Source: Sva-07 sp963747375 | Lineage (GTDB): Bacteria; Actinomycetota; Acidimicrobiia; Acidimicrobiales; Ilumatobacteraceae | Length of the DNA stretch: 64,000 bases | Assembly: GCA_963747375.1 (NCBI GenBank) | Contig: CAVVFL010000011.1 | Location: forward strand, 124,001-188,000 | Direction of reading: 5' to 3' | Shown here: positions 24,820 through 33,551 of the stretch, piece after piece | Position numbering within the stretch: the first letter of the stretch is position 1 | Layout: every line of letters begins with the position of its first letter | Translations under genes and position numbers: made by a program | Notes under the pieces: generated by a model | Told to the model about the DNA's origin: nothing | Databases searched by the model: none | The model's input: the letters and a program-made list of their open reading frames with translations, nothing else

Positions 24820-25430
24820 CAGTACTGTTCGCGGAACTGTTGGAGGATCGCGTTGAGTTGATCGGCCGTCACCTTCGAGATGAGACGCAACTGCACCACC
24901 CCGCTCGGATCGACGATCCATGTCTCGGGCACCTGCGACACGCCGAACGCCACGGGGAACTCGTCGGCCTCGGAGTAGATCGCCGGCCAGTCACCGCCGT
25001 TGTCGGCGAAGAACTCGTCGATCTCGCTCTGCTCGCCACGCGTGATCACCGAGTACAGCTCGGCGCCGTCCGGGCCGAGGGTCGCCTGGTCGGCGGCGAA
25101 CGTGATCAATTCGGGATGCTCCTGGACGCATGGGATGCAGGTCGGATCGAAGAAGTTGAGCACTACCCAGCTCCCCTTGCGACGTGACAGATCGAACGAT
25201 GTGCCGTCGTCGAGGGTGCCCGTTGCCTCGGGCGCCGGCCGCCCGATCAGGGGCGAAGCCGCAGACTCCTTGCGACTGGCGTCGGCACCGGCCAGCACGA
25301 CGAACAAGCCGACCATCACGAGTGCGATCAGACCGACGATGAACGGTGCGACTCGCCGCGGGCCACCGGCACGTCCTGGATCACCGGGTTGCTGTTCGGC
25401 TGGTGCCATCTCGTCGACGACCTCGCTCAC
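24819..25430 (-). CDS. ccmG: CcmG/ResA-type membrane-anchored thioredoxin
   Basis: About 203 residues: a short cytosolic Pro/Gly-rich start, one membrane anchor (APFIVGLIALVMVGLFVVLA) and a TlpA/ResA-like thioredoxin domain on the outside. The active site is FDPTCIPCVQEHPE with Cys98 and Cys101, and the cis-Pro loop is VSQVPETWIVDPSGVV. It passes electrons to CcmH and apocytochrome c. GTG 25430 overlaps the ccmF stop (GTGA), which fixes the start. Confidence 0.92.
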   Translation of the reverse strand: MSEVVDEMAPAEQQPGDPGRAGGPRRVAPFIVGLIALVMVGLFVVLAGADASRKESAASPLIGRPAPEATGTLDDGTSFDLSRRKGSWVVLNFFDPTCIPCVQEHPELITFAADQATLGPDGAELYSVITRGEQSEIDEFFADNGGDWPAIYSEADEFPVAFGVSQVPETWIVDPSGVVQLRLISKVTADQLNAILQQFREQY

Positions 25431-27469
25431 ACCGGTGTCCCTGTTCGCAGGTCGACATCGTCCTCGGACGTGTCGTCGTCGGACGTGTCGTCGTCGGACG
25501 GCGGGCCGTCCACGGCGATCGGCGCCGACACCGGATCGATCGCGCGGCGACGCCGATCGCCGGGAAAGGCGGCGAGCAGCGTGCCGATGGCCATGATCGC
25601 TCCACCGAGCCACAGCCACAGGATCATCGGTTTGATGAACACCCGGATCGTGACGGTGGTGTCCCCCGGAGCGGCGCCCTGGCCGAGCGTGAGGTACACG
25701 TCCTCGGTGAACCCGGTGCGCACCGAGGGCGTCCCGATGTCAGCCCCCATGTTGAGGTAGGTCGTGATGGCCGGGCGATAGGTCGTGCCGCCGTCGAGGA
25801 TCACGTTCGCCGCCACCCTGCTCTCGCGGTCGTTCGTGCGTTCGTCGACCGAGACGAGCTCGAAGGTGTGACCGCCCCACTCGATCACCTCGCCCTGGTT
25901 CAACTCGAGCGTCGCGGAGTGCGTGAAGCTGTTCGACGCCGCCAACGCAACCGCGATGACGATCACACCGATGTGCACGACCATGCCACCGTTCGCACGA
26001 CCGACGAGACCCCGCCAACCCTGACGTCGAGTGGCCAGCGCCAGCTGGCGACCGGCCGATCCCGCGGCGAAGCCGGCGAGGCCGAACGCCACGAGGGGGG
26101 CCCAGCCGTCGGCGCCGACGAACACCGCGATCACCAGTGCACCCGCGCCACACCACGCCGGCCAGAACAGCCTCGTCCGCAACAGTTCGGTCGACGCCTT
26201 GCGCCACGGAAGCACCGGCGCGACACCCATCAGGAACAGCAGCACGAGGCCGATCGGTTGCGAGAGCCGATCGAAGTAGGGAGCACCAACGAGCGTCTGG
26301 CGATCCTGCAGTGCCTCGACCAGCAGCGGGAACAGCGTGCCGAGCAGGATGATGAACGCCCAGACGGTGAACAGCACGTTGTTGGCGAGGAACGCCCCCT
26401 CGCGCGACATCGGCGAGTCGATGGATCCCGGCGAACGCAAGCGGTCACCTCGCCACGCGATGAGCCCGAGCGACACCACCACGATGAGGCCGAAGAACAC
26501 GAGGAGCCACGTGCCGACCGGGCCGTCGCCGAACGCGTGCACCGAATTGAGCACGCCCGAGCGCGTGAGGAACGTCCCGAGAATCGTCAGGGCGAACGTG
26601 GCCACGAGCAGGCTGAGGTTCCAGACGCGCAGCATCCCGCGACGCTCCTGCACGAGGACCGAGTGGATGTAGGCCGTGCCGGTGAGCCATGGCAGGAACG
26701 AGGCGTTCTCGACGGGATCCCAGGCCCACACGCCCGACCAACCGAGCACCTCGTAACTCCACCATCCCCCGAGGAGGATGCCGATGGTGAGGAATGACCA
26801 CGCGAACAGCGCCCAGCGACGAGTCTCCATCAGCCAGCCCTCACCGAGCCGCCCGGTGACCAGTGCGGCGATTGCGAAGGCGAACGGCACGGTGAAACCG
26901 ACGTAGCCGAGGTAGAGGATCGGCGGGTGGAACAACACGAGGATGTGGTTCTGCAGCAACGGATTGGGGCCGGGGCCGCTGGTGACCCCGACTGCTCCCG
27001 CACCGAACGGGTCGGCCGGACCGAAGCTGACCATGGCGAAGAACGCCGAGACCACGAACATGACGATGAGCGCCCACGCGACGAGCACATCGTCCATGCG
27101 GTCACGGAAGCGCCAGGCCACCGCCGCAGTGAAGATGCCGAGCATCAGGGCCCACAGCAGAATCGAGCCTTCCAGGGCCGACCACATCGCGGCGATGTTG
27201 TACAGCAACGGCGTGTCGGCCGACCCGACCTGCTGGATGTAGGCCATCGAGAAGTCGCGGGTGATCAGCGCCCGCTGCATCATGCTCACGGCGAGCACGA
27301 TCCCGGCGAGCGCCAAGAAGGCGTACATCCGACCCTGCCTGAGCAGGCGCTTGTCGTTCTGGCGGATGCCGTAGAGCACTGCCAGTGCACCGAACACACA
27401 GGCCGCGAGCATCAGCAGCAATCCCGCCCGGCCCAACGCCGAGTTCACGCTTGCGGCAACCAGCATCAC
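25427..27469 (-). CDS. ccmF: CcmF, haem ligation subunit
   Basis: Large polytopic membrane protein (680 residues) that attaches haem to apocytochrome c in System I. The WWD motif is intact: LGWSGVWAWDPVENASFLPW. VLFHPPILYLGYVGFTVPFA and LTRSGVLNSVHAFG are other conserved segments carrying haem-ligand histidines. The C-terminus after the last membrane segment is an acidic tail with a short tandem repeat (PPSDDDTSDDDTSEDD), encoded by three copies of a 15-nt unit at about 25460-25503. It overlaps ccmE and ccmG by 4 nt on each side. Confidence 0.96.
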   Translation of the reverse strand: MMLVAASVNSALGRAGLLLMLAACVFGALAVLYGIRQNDKRLLRQGRMYAFLALAGIVLAVSMMQRALITRDFSMAYIQQVGSADTPLLYNIAAMWSALEGSILLWALMLGIFTAAVAWRFRDRMDDVLVAWALIVMFVVSAFFAMVSFGPADPFGAGAVGVTSGPGPNPLLQNHILVLFHPPILYLGYVGFTVPFAFAIAALVTGRLGEGWLMETRRWALFAWSFLTIGILLGGWWSYEVLGWSGVWAWDPVENASFLPWLTGTAYIHSVLVQERRGMLRVWNLSLLVATFALTILGTFLTRSGVLNSVHAFGDGPVGTWLLVFFGLIVVVSLGLIAWRGDRLRSPGSIDSPMSREGAFLANNVLFTVWAFIILLGTLFPLLVEALQDRQTLVGAPYFDRLSQPIGLVLLFLMGVAPVLPWRKASTELLRTRLFWPAWCGAGALVIAVFVGADGWAPLVAFGLAGFAAGSAGRQLALATRRQGWRGLVGRANGGMVVHIGVIVIAVALAASNSFTHSATLELNQGEVIEWGGHTFELVSVDERTNDRESRVAANVILDGGTTYRPAITTYLNMGADIGTPSVRTGFTEDVYLTLGQGAAPGDTTVTIRVFIKPMILWLWLGGAIMAIGTLLAAFPGDRRRRAIDPVSAPIAVDGPPSDDDTSDDDTSEDDVDLRTGTPV

Positions 27470-27975
27470 GGTGTGGTCGCGGAATCGGCGCAGCCGGCCT
27501 GTTCGGCCTGGCGCACCCGCTCGTCGTTCACAGCAACGTATTCGTCGGAGTGCTTGACCTCGACGCGGTCGCCCAACAACTCACCGTTCTCGATCACGCC
27601 GTGCACGACGACCGGAATGCATTCCTTGAAGATCCCGCCCGGTTCACCGTCGTAGACGACCGGGATCGTCTCGCCGTTGTACGAGATCGTGAACACCGTC
27701 GTGTTGGCGACCTTTTCGACCGTGCCCTCGTCGACGGTTCCCTGCAGACGGATCCGGCGGCCGGCGTCACAGCCGCCGCGGGTGCCGACCTCGTCGACGT
27801 TGCAGTAGTAGTCGACCGCCGAGGTGAGGAACTGCGTGACGATGACCCCGCCGGCGACGATCACGAGCGCGAGCACGAGCATGGGAAACCATTTTCGCTT
27901 GGCCTTCGGTTTCGATCCGTTCGGGTCGACCGGGGCTCGGGGGGAGAGGTCCATGTCGGTCATGTCAGCTGTCAT
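27466..27975 (-). CDS. ccmE: CcmE haem chaperone
   Basis: Membrane-anchored OB-fold protein (169 residues) that carries haem from CcmC to CcmF. A single anchor (FPMLVLALVIVAGGVIVTQF) is followed by the beta-barrel and the covalent haem site KHSDEYV, i.e. His142 with Tyr146 (HXXXY class, not the CXXXY class). Three additional cysteines (YYCNVDEV, GGCDAGR, KECIPV) near the barrel are unusual and might form disulfides. An in-frame Met cluster makes the exact start uncertain by up to 8 codons. Confidence 0.93.
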   Translation of the reverse strand: MTADMTDMDLSPRAPVDPNGSKPKAKRKWFPMLVLALVIVAGGVIVTQFLTSAVDYYCNVDEVGTRGGCDAGRRIRLQGTVDEGTVEKVANTTVFTISYNGETIPVVYDGEPGGIFKECIPVVVHGVIENGELLGDRVEVKHSDEYVAVNDERVRQAEQAGCADSATTP

Positions 27976-27984
27976 TCTGCTCGC

Positions 27985-28119
27985 TCAGAGCCAGGATTTC
28001 TCCGCGTCCGGCACCCGCTTGGCCAGCCGTCGTCCCGAGCGCACGACGCGCCACGCCATCAGCGCGACCACGGCGAAGGTGAGGCCGTAGCCCCCGAGGA
28101 TGAATCCTGCGTCTTCCAT
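27985..28119 (-). CDS. ccmD: CcmD, small membrane subunit
   Basis: A 44-residue protein reading MEDAGFILGGYGLTFAVVAL and continuing with MAWRVVRSGRRLAKRV. It has one membrane helix followed by a basic segment, the CcmD design, with the conserved Tyr before the helix. CcmD is needed to release holo-CcmE from the CcmABCD complex. It lies exactly between ccmC, whose TGA overlaps its ATG (TGATG), and ccmE. Confidence 0.85.
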   Translation of the reverse strand: MEDAGFILGGYGLTFAVVALMAWRVVRSGRRLAKRVPDAEKSWL

Positions 28120-28944
28120 CAGATCTCCCCTTCACGTGCGCTCGGTCCATCCGAGCTCGGACCGCCGTTGTGACCTTCGTCGGCCTCGGCCCGTCGGGCG
28201 GCGAGAGCGACATCCAGGCCGTGATCGTCGAGGATGTCCTCCATCGCCATCACCCGGGTGCGATGCATCACGAACCAGATGTAGAACAAGGTGAACGCCA
28301 TGACTCCCACGAAGAGGCTGAAGAGCATCAGTCCGTCCATTTTGACGTCGGAGTCGCCGTCGTTGATGGTCGCCGTCTGGTGGAGGCTGCGCCAGAGCGT
28401 CACGCTGAAGTGCACGAGCGGGAGCAGCAACACCGCGAGCAGTCCCACCACGGCGCTGCGGCGCGCTCGCTGTTCGTGGCTTCCCTCCAGTCCGCGAACG
28501 GCGAGATACCCCACATAGGTCACGAACAGCAGCGCGGTGGTCGTCAAGCGAGCGTCCCACTGCCAGAACACGCCCCAGGTGAGCCGGCCCCACAGCGCTC
28601 CGATCACGAGCGTCACTGCGACGAACGCCGTGCCGAGTTCGGCGCTGGCGCCGGCCAGTCGGTCCCATCCGAGCGACTTCTTCTTCGACAACACATACGT
28701 GCCCGACGCGATCGCCGTCACGATGAACGCCAGGTAGGCGACCCAGATCGTCGGGACGTGCAAGTACAGCAGACGGACCGCCTCGCCCTGGTCGCGATCC
28801 TCGGGCGAGAAGCCCAATCCGAACGCCACGAGCCAGCCCATGGCGACGATGGTGGCGATCCCCAGGATCCGGGTGCCGCGGCGTGCCGGTGCCCGCTGCG
28901 GTGGAGACGTCCGCGCTCGTCATCTTGGATTCGGTCGTCGTCAT
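28119..28944 (-). CDS. ccmC: CcmC haem handling protein, frameshifted at the N-terminus
   Basis: Six-helix membrane protein that loads haem onto CcmE. The WWD motif is present as WGVFWQWDARLTTTALLFVT, and LLYLHVPTIWVAYLAFIVTA and PLVHFSVTLWRSLHQ hold the axial histidines. The ATG at 28944 starts in another frame (MTTTESKMTSADVSTAAGTG); a +1 shift near 28870-28885 joins it to RGTRILGIATIVAMGWLVAF. Without that join the protein would lack its first helix. It has a charged C-terminal tail. Located between ccmB and ccmD. Confidence 0.9.
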
Positions 28945-29006
28945 GTCCGTTCCGTCATTCGTCGATCCCTGTCGTGTCGGTCTTCGGGCTGGCTCATTCG
29001 ATCAGG

Positions 29007-29690
29007 TCATTCGTCGATCAGCGGACCGAACGCCAACGATCCGCCGACCCCGAAGGCAACAGCGAAGACGACCAGGAGGCCCACCCAGGGCCAACCGTCC
29101 GACACCACTGCGCCTGCGGTGCCGAGCGCTGCTTCGACCGCTCGTGTTGCTCCGATCAGGACGGGCGCCACCGCGGGGAGCGTGAGCAGCGGGAGCAACG
29201 TCTCGCGGCCCCTGAACCCAGCGGCAAGGCCTCCGTACAGAGTACCGACCGCGGCGAGGCCGCACGTCGCGGAGATCAAAGTGGTGACGAGAAGCACAAG
29301 CCCTCCGATCGGCACCGTCTGGCGGTAGAGGACGACCGCCGCGAACAGCAGCACGACTTCGAGCACGAGCAGTTGCACGGCCAGCCCGCTCGCCTTGCCC
29401 AGGAAGATCGCTCGCGGATCGACGCCGGCGACGCGCAACGCATCGAGCGCCCCATCGTCGGTCTCGACGGCGAAGGTGCGCTGGACGAGCACCAGCATGC
29501 TGAACATCGTCGCCAGCCACACGAGGCCCGGCGCCACTCGTTCGACGATCGCATCGGAGTCGAGCGCGAACGCGAAGATCACCATCGTCACGCCGGCGAA
29601 CGGCAGCACCTGATTGGTGAGGACGCGGCTGTGCCACTCGATCCGGAGATCCTTGAGCGCGACGAGACGAGCGATGCGCACAACGCTCAT
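29007..29690 (-). CDS. ccmB: CcmB, ABC transporter membrane subunit
   Basis: A 227-residue protein with six membrane helices, the permease part of the CcmAB ATPase that drives release of haem-loaded CcmE. Typical blocks are KDLRIEWHSRVLTNQVLPFA at the start and ETDDGALDALRVAGVDPRAI, the cytosolic loop that meets CcmA. The start overlaps the ccmA stop by 4 nt. A 62-nt gap separates it from ccmC. Confidence 0.93.
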   Translation of the reverse strand: MSVVRIARLVALKDLRIEWHSRVLTNQVLPFAGVTMVIFAFALDSDAIVERVAPGLVWLATMFSMLVLVQRTFAVETDDGALDALRVAGVDPRAIFLGKASGLAVQLLVLEVVLLFAAVVLYRQTVPIGGLVLLVTTLISATCGLAAVGTLYGGLAAGFRGRETLLPLLTLPAVAPVLIGATRAVEAALGTAGAVVSDGWPWVGLLVVFAVAFGVGGSLAFGPLIDE

Positions 29691-30349
29691 GATGCGTCCT
29701 CCGCCGCCGGACGAGCTTCATGGATGCGTCCGGCGATCACGTCGACCGTGCGGCTGGCCAGCGAACCGGCGCGCTCGAGTTCGTGGCTCGCGACGACGAT
29801 CGTGGCACCCGCGGCAGCCGCCTGACGCAGGGTCGCATCGAGTTCGTCGCGGGCGCTCGCATCGAGGCCGGCATGGGGTTCGTCCAGCAGCCACAGCTGC
29901 GCCCGTCGAGCGACGAGACACGCGAGGGCGGTGCGGCGTTTCTGGCCCGCCGACAGCTTGCGAACCGGCACGTCGACGAGCCGGTCGGCCACACCGAGCC
30001 GCTGCATCGCGGCATGGGTCTCGGCATCGCTCGCCCCCACCGTGGCGCCCCAGAATCGGATGTTCTCAGCGACGGTCAGATCGAGATAGAGCCCGTTCTG
30101 ATGGCCGAGTACGCCGACGTGGCGGCGGATGGCCTCACGCTGTGTGGTGAGGTCGAAACCCAGGACGCGACCGGTGCCACGAACCATCGGCACCAGTCCG
30201 GCACACAAGCGCAGCAACGTCGTCTTGCCGGCGCCATTGGGGCCACGCAGGAGCACGATGTCGCCCTCGTCGATGGTGATGGACGCGCCGGCCAGCGCTG
30301 GGAACGAACCGAGTACCGCCACAGCCTCGGTGAGTTCGACCACGGACAT
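29687..30349 (-). CDS. ccmA: CcmA, ABC transporter ATPase
   Basis: ATP-binding subunit for CcmB, 220 residues. Walker A is LRGPNGAGKTTLLRL, the signature is VRKLSAGQKRRTALACLVAR, and Walker B is LWLLDEPHAGLD, with the usual HAGLD variation of CcmA proteins. It is the first gene of the nine-gene run ccmABCDEFGHI, all on the minus strand and mostly overlapping. The promoter must lie in the 73 nt shared with the divergent sortase gene. Confidence 0.94.
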   Translation of the reverse strand: MSVVELTEAVAVLGSFPALAGASITIDEGDIVLLRGPNGAGKTTLLRLCAGLVPMVRGTGRVLGFDLTTQREAIRRHVGVLGHQNGLYLDLTVAENIRFWGATVGASDAETHAAMQRLGVADRLVDVPVRKLSAGQKRRTALACLVARRAQLWLLDEPHAGLDASARDELDATLRQAAAAGATIVVASHELERAGSLASRTVDVIAGRIHEARPAAEDAS

Positions 30350-30408
30350 GCCGCCACGCTAGGGAGAAACAGTTCGACAACCGCGATCGCGTCGCGCCGA
30401 GCGCCAGC

Positions 30409-30422
30409 TAGCTTCGACCGAC
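30409..30422 (+). promoter_or_regulatory. Leaderless -10 element of the sortase gene
   Basis: TAGCTT at 30409-30414 is 8 nt before GTG 30423. Confidence 0.45.
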
Positions 30423-31613
30423 GTGTCGGACGTCGCGGAGCCAACTGCCGAACCCGGCCGCGTCCGCAAGTTCGACCGCCCCCCGCCGCCGCACGACTGG
30501 CGATGGTGGGTCGGCGGGCTCGGCAAGACGCTGATCGCAGCGGGCCTGCTCATGTTCGGTTTCGTCGCCTACCAGCTCTGGGGCACCGGCATCGAGACCG
30601 CTCGGGCCCAGAACGCGCTCGAGAGCGAATTCCAGGACCTCCTCGCCGGCACGACGCCGATCGATGCACCCGTGGTCGTCGACACCGTGCCCGACTCGGT
30701 GGCCGACACCGTGCCCGCCGTGTCCGTGCCCGACACGACGCCCGATGTCACTGTGCCCGTCGAGCCGCCGACAACCCAACCGACGGTCCAAGAGGGCGAC
30801 CCCGTCGCTCGCATGGAGATACCGACCATCGGGGTCGACCACATCGTGGTCGCCGGTGTCGAGAAATCGGACCTCAAGAAGGGCCCCGGCCACTATCCGG
30901 AGACGCCGATGCCCGGCCAGCTCGGCAACGCCGCCATCGCCGGGCACCGAACGACCTACGGTCAACCCTTCTTCGACATCGACAAACTCGAGGTCGGCGA
31001 CGAGATCATCGTCACCACACTCGACGGTCGCTTCGTGTACCGGGTGACAGGACAGCAGATCGTGTCGCCGAGCGACTACCAGGTCATCGCGACGACCGAC
31101 CCCACCATGGCCACGCTGACCCTCACCTCCTGCCATCCCAAGTACACCGCTCGTGAACGGATCATCATCACGAGCGAGCTCGACGCCGCCGCGTCGTCCG
31201 GACCGGCCGGGGAACCGGTGATCAACTACGGCCGCCCGATCGACGGCACCGGCGGTGAGATCGATCCCACGAACACCGTGGTCGACAGCGTGCCGACCGA
31301 TTCCACATCCACCTCGGAACCTGCCGCGGTCGACATCGACGACGACCCGAGCACCGTCGCTCAGGCCGGCTCCGACGCCGTGAACGCGGGGATCGCCGAT
31401 GCATTCTCCGATGGATGGTTCAGCGACCCGAACGCCAATGGGCAGGTCGCGCTCTGGGGCCTGCTGTTGGCTGCGATCGGGCTCGTGTCGTACCTCGTGA
31501 GCAAGAAGGTCAAGCGTGACTGGGTGGGCCTCACGGTCGGGATCGTGCCGTTCGTGATCGTGCTGTACTTCTTCTTCCAGAACGTCAACCGCCTACTCCC
31601 GCCGAACCTGTGA
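30423..31613 (+). CDS. Class E sortase with extra C-terminal membrane domain
   Basis: Transpeptidase that attaches proteins to the cell wall. 396 residues: cytosolic start, one membrane segment (about 33-53), an Asp/Pro/Thr/Val-rich linker (VVVDTVPDSVADTVPAVSVP), then the sortase domain with His175 (AIAGHRTTYG), Cys237 (LTLTSCHPK) and Arg244 or 246 (YTARERIIITS). A Thr/Ser/Asp-rich spacer and two more membrane segments follow (ALWGLLLAAIGLVSYLV; VGIVPFVIVLYFFFQNV). That extra C-terminal part is longer than usual for the class. No protein with a sorting signal is visible nearby. It diverges from the ccm operon. Confidence 0.9.
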   Translation: MSDVAEPTAEPGRVRKFDRPPPPHDWRWWVGGLGKTLIAAGLLMFGFVAYQLWGTGIETARAQNALESEFQDLLAGTTPIDAPVVVDTVPDSVADTVPAVSVPDTTPDVTVPVEPPTTQPTVQEGDPVARMEIPTIGVDHIVVAGVEKSDLKKGPGHYPETPMPGQLGNAAIAGHRTTYGQPFFDIDKLEVGDEIIVTTLDGRFVYRVTGQQIVSPSDYQVIATTDPTMATLTLTSCHPKYTARERIIITSELDAAASSGPAGEPVINYGRPIDGTGGEIDPTNTVVDSVPTDSTSTSEPAAVDIDDDPSTVAQAGSDAVNAGIADAFSDGWFSDPNANGQVALWGLLLAAIGLVSYLVSKKVKRDWVGLTVGIVPFVIVLYFFFQNVNRLLPPNL

Positions 31614-31644
31614 ACCCGACCATCCCGTGAACCGACCATCGCGG

Positions 31645-31692
31645 TTTCGTGCGAGCGCAGATCGCCGATTCGCACGTCGGCGCTCACACAAA
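31645..31692. repeat. Family D palindrome, copy 1 (tandem pair with copy 2)
   Basis: Left arm TTTCGTGCGAGCG (31645-31657) and right arm CGCTCACACAAA (31681-31692) are imperfect complements. The element lies in the 163-nt convergent gap after the sortase gene. Confidence 0.7.
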
Positions 31693-31705
31693 TGACCGCG
31701 CCAGA

Positions 31706-31754
31706 GTTTGTGCGAGCCGAAATGGCCATCGATGACATCGTCGCTCACACAAAC
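31706..31754. repeat. Family D palindrome, copy 2
   Basis: Arms GTTTGTGCGAGC (31706-31717) and GCTCACACAAAC (31743-31754), one mismatch. The same pair arrangement occurs at 57823-57931, also at a convergent gene junction. Confidence 0.75.
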
Positions 31755-31776
31755 CCGGGGCGTTCGGTGTCGGTCG

Positions 31777-32517
31777 TCAGCGACCGGTGAACTCGGGGCG
31801 TCGCTTCTCGAGGAAAGCGGTGCGGCCCTCCTCGGCGTCGGCGCTCGCCCAGGCGGCCGAACGTGCCACCTCGAACACCTCGTCGGGGCCAGGTTCCTGC
31901 GTCGCACGTTCCAGGCCGATCTTGTGTCCGACGATCGTCAGCGGGGCGAGGCGACTGAGCTCGTGCGCCCACTCGACGGCGTCATCGAGGCCGCCCAACC
32001 GATGGATGCCGCCGGTGGCATGGAGCTGCGCGGCGGTGTAGGTCTGGGCCGCCAGCAGCATGGCCCGAGCGATCGGCGGCGAGAACTCGGCGGCGAGGCG
32101 TCTGATCGTCCACTGATCGACGACCAGGCCGAGCTTGGCGGCCGGGATCCCGAGCACGCTGTCAGGCGTTGCCACGCGAAGGTCGGTGGCGATCGCGAGC
32201 TGTGCTCCCGCCCCGAGTGCCGGGCCGTCGATGGCCGCGATGACCGGTACCGGCAGCGTGCCGAACCCGCGCAACACCGAGCCGAGGTCCGTCGCGAACT
32301 GTCCCTCCTCCACACCATTGAGGTCGGCGCCTGCGCTGAACGCCGGCGGCTTGCCGGTCAACACGACTGCTCGGATCGCGTCCGGAGCACGCGCCGCGAT
32401 GGCCGCTTGCACGTCGAGCAGTTCGAGCAGTGTCGGATGATCGACGGCATTGCGACGCTCGGGACGGTCGAGTGTGACGATCGCGACCAGACCGTCGTGT
32501 TCGAGATCGACGGTCAT
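31777..32517 (-). CDS. Enoyl-CoA hydratase/isomerase family protein
   Basis: Crotonase-fold protein, 246 residues. It has the start VAIVTLDRPERRNAVDHPTL, the oxyanion segment FSAGADLNGVEEGQ, and IDGPALGAGAQLAIATDLRV, the second oxyanion loop. The Glu that acts in typical hydratases at the GGG-hydrophobic-E site is not obvious: the matching stretch reads GIPAAKLGLVVDQWTIRRLA, so the reaction may differ from hydration. ATG 32517 gives MTVDLEHDGLV, the usual start. Confidence 0.85.
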   Translation of the reverse strand: MTVDLEHDGLVAIVTLDRPERRNAVDHPTLLELLDVQAAIAARAPDAIRAVVLTGKPPAFSAGADLNGVEEGQFATDLGSVLRGFGTLPVPVIAAIDGPALGAGAQLAIATDLRVATPDSVLGIPAAKLGLVVDQWTIRRLAAEFSPPIARAMLLAAQTYTAAQLHATGGIHRLGGLDDAVEWAHELSRLAPLTIVGHKIGLERATQEPGPDEVFEVARSAAWASADAEEGRTAFLEKRRPEFTGR

Positions 32518-32554
32518 GAGCGCAGGCAATCGGCTCGTAGCATGAAGCGACTGT

Positions 32555-32833
32555 ATGTCGAACACTCCGCCTGCCTCCGATGCCGTCGACCCGGTGCGCG
32601 TTCGCCGAGCCCAGGTCGCCAAGTGGACGCTGCTCGCCAATCGGATCGGCTACCTGTTCGTCGCCGTGTCGATGGCGCTTTTCGTCATCGCCTTCGCGGT
32701 CGGCTTCTCGGCGACGATGGCCAGCCTGGTGATCATCTCGTTCGTCATCGGCTGCGTGCTGCTCGCCCCGTCGATCATCCTCGGCTATGCGGTCAAGGCA
32801 GCCGAACGCGACGACCGCGAACGCGGCTTCTGA
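32555..32833 (+). CDS. Small membrane protein with two helices
   Basis: A 92-residue protein: a short polar N-terminus ending RVRRAQVAKWTLLANRIGY, then two membrane segments (LFVAVSMALFVIAFAVGFSA and SLVIISFVIGCVLLAPSIIL), and a charged end AAERDDRERGF. Similar small proteins occur in actinobacteria without assigned function. It lies 33 nt upstream of the tetR gene in the same direction but the latter has its own promoter. Confidence 0.7.
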   Translation: MSNTPPASDAVDPVRVRRAQVAKWTLLANRIGYLFVAVSMALFVIAFAVGFSATMASLVIISFVIGCVLLAPSIILGYAVKAAERDDRERGF

Positions 32834-32848
32834 GACCACCGGAGGCCG

Positions 32849-32864
32849 GTTACCATCGGGTAAC
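32849..32864 (+). promoter_or_regulatory. Palindromic operator GTTACC-N4-GGTAAC at the tetR promoter
   Basis: The 16-bp palindrome ends 2 nt before the tetR start codon and covers its -10 region (TACCAT 32851-32856). The same palindrome with different central bases is at 59245-59260 before the glycosyltransferase gene. Autoregulation is the simplest reading. Confidence 0.5.
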
Positions 32865-32866
32865 AC

Positions 32867-33454
32867 ATGTCCCCTCGACTTCCCGCCAACGCCCGACGCG
32901 AGCAGATTCTCGATGTCGCCCTCGTCGTGTTCGCGACGAACGGCTTCCATGGCGCATCGATGAACGATGTGGCCGACGCCGTCGGAGTCACCAAGCCGGT
33001 CCTGTACCAGCACTTCGACTCCAAGCGCGATCTGTATCAGGCCCTGATCGACGAGGTCGGCGATCGGTTGCTCGGCAACATCGCCAAGGCAGCGGCCGAA
33101 GCGACCGATGGAAAGAGCCAGACCGAACTGGGCTTTCGCGCTTACTTCCGTTGGGTGTCGGATGATCACGACGCCTTCCGATTCCTGTTCGGTTCGGGCA
33201 CACGGCGAGACGACGAGTTCAACGCTGCCGTACAGCGCATCACCGCGGAGGCCGCCAAAGCGGTCGCTCCCCTGATCGCGGTCGACATCGACGAGCGCCA
33301 CCGCACCACGTTGGCCCACGCCCTCGTTGGGCTCGCCGAAGGCGCCAGCCGCCTGCTCGTCGAGCGCGGCGACGAGTTCGATCCCGACGAGATCGCCCAG
33401 GTCGTCGCCGACCTCGCCTGGGCCGGCTTGCGCGCCGTCCAACCCAAGGACTGA
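32867..33454 (+). CDS. TetR/AcrR family transcriptional regulator
   Basis: A 195-residue regulator. The N-terminal helix-turn-helix covers about residues 5-55: ANARREQILDVALVVFATNG, then MNDVADAVGVTKPVLYQHFD with the typical YxHF end of the recognition helix. The C-terminal ligand domain contains FRAYFRWVSDDHDAFRFLFG and is of the type seen in the mycobacterial Rv3208 group. A palindrome overlapping its own promoter suggests autorepression, and the same palindrome occurs before the glycosyltransferase gene at 59285, a possible target. It converges with the channel gene across a perfect 46-nt palindrome. Confidence 0.92.
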   Translation: MSPRLPANARREQILDVALVVFATNGFHGASMNDVADAVGVTKPVLYQHFDSKRDLYQALIDEVGDRLLGNIAKAAAEATDGKSQTELGFRAYFRWVSDDHDAFRFLFGSGTRRDDEFNAAVQRITAEAAKAVAPLIAVDIDERHRTTLAHALVGLAEGASRLLVERGDEFDPDEIAQVVADLAWAGLRAVQPKD

Positions 33455-33471
33455 CCGCCCCACATCTCCGT

Positions 33472-33517
33472 TTGCGTTGCGTTTTCGTTGGCCTGGGCCA
33501 ACGAAAACGCAACGCAA
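33472..33517. repeat. Family E: perfect 46-nt palindrome
   Basis: Twenty-two-bp arms (33472-33493, starting TTGCGTTGCGTTTTC, and 33496-33517) enclose only two bases. It lies between the convergent tetR and channel genes. The A/T-rich inner part makes it look like a bidirectional terminator. No second copy was found in this window. Confidence 0.85.
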
Positions 33518-33551
33518 GCAAAGAACTCGAGAGGCGCCGAACGTGGGTGGG

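Noticed and set aside
25346..26797. A 483-codon open frame antisense to ccmF
   Set aside because: Its composition (His, Arg, Glu, Asp repeats) reflects the complement of membrane-helix codons; ccmF is certain on the other strand.
28170..29825. A 551-codon open frame antisense to ccmC and ccmB
   Set aside because: Same reason; the ccm frames are conserved.
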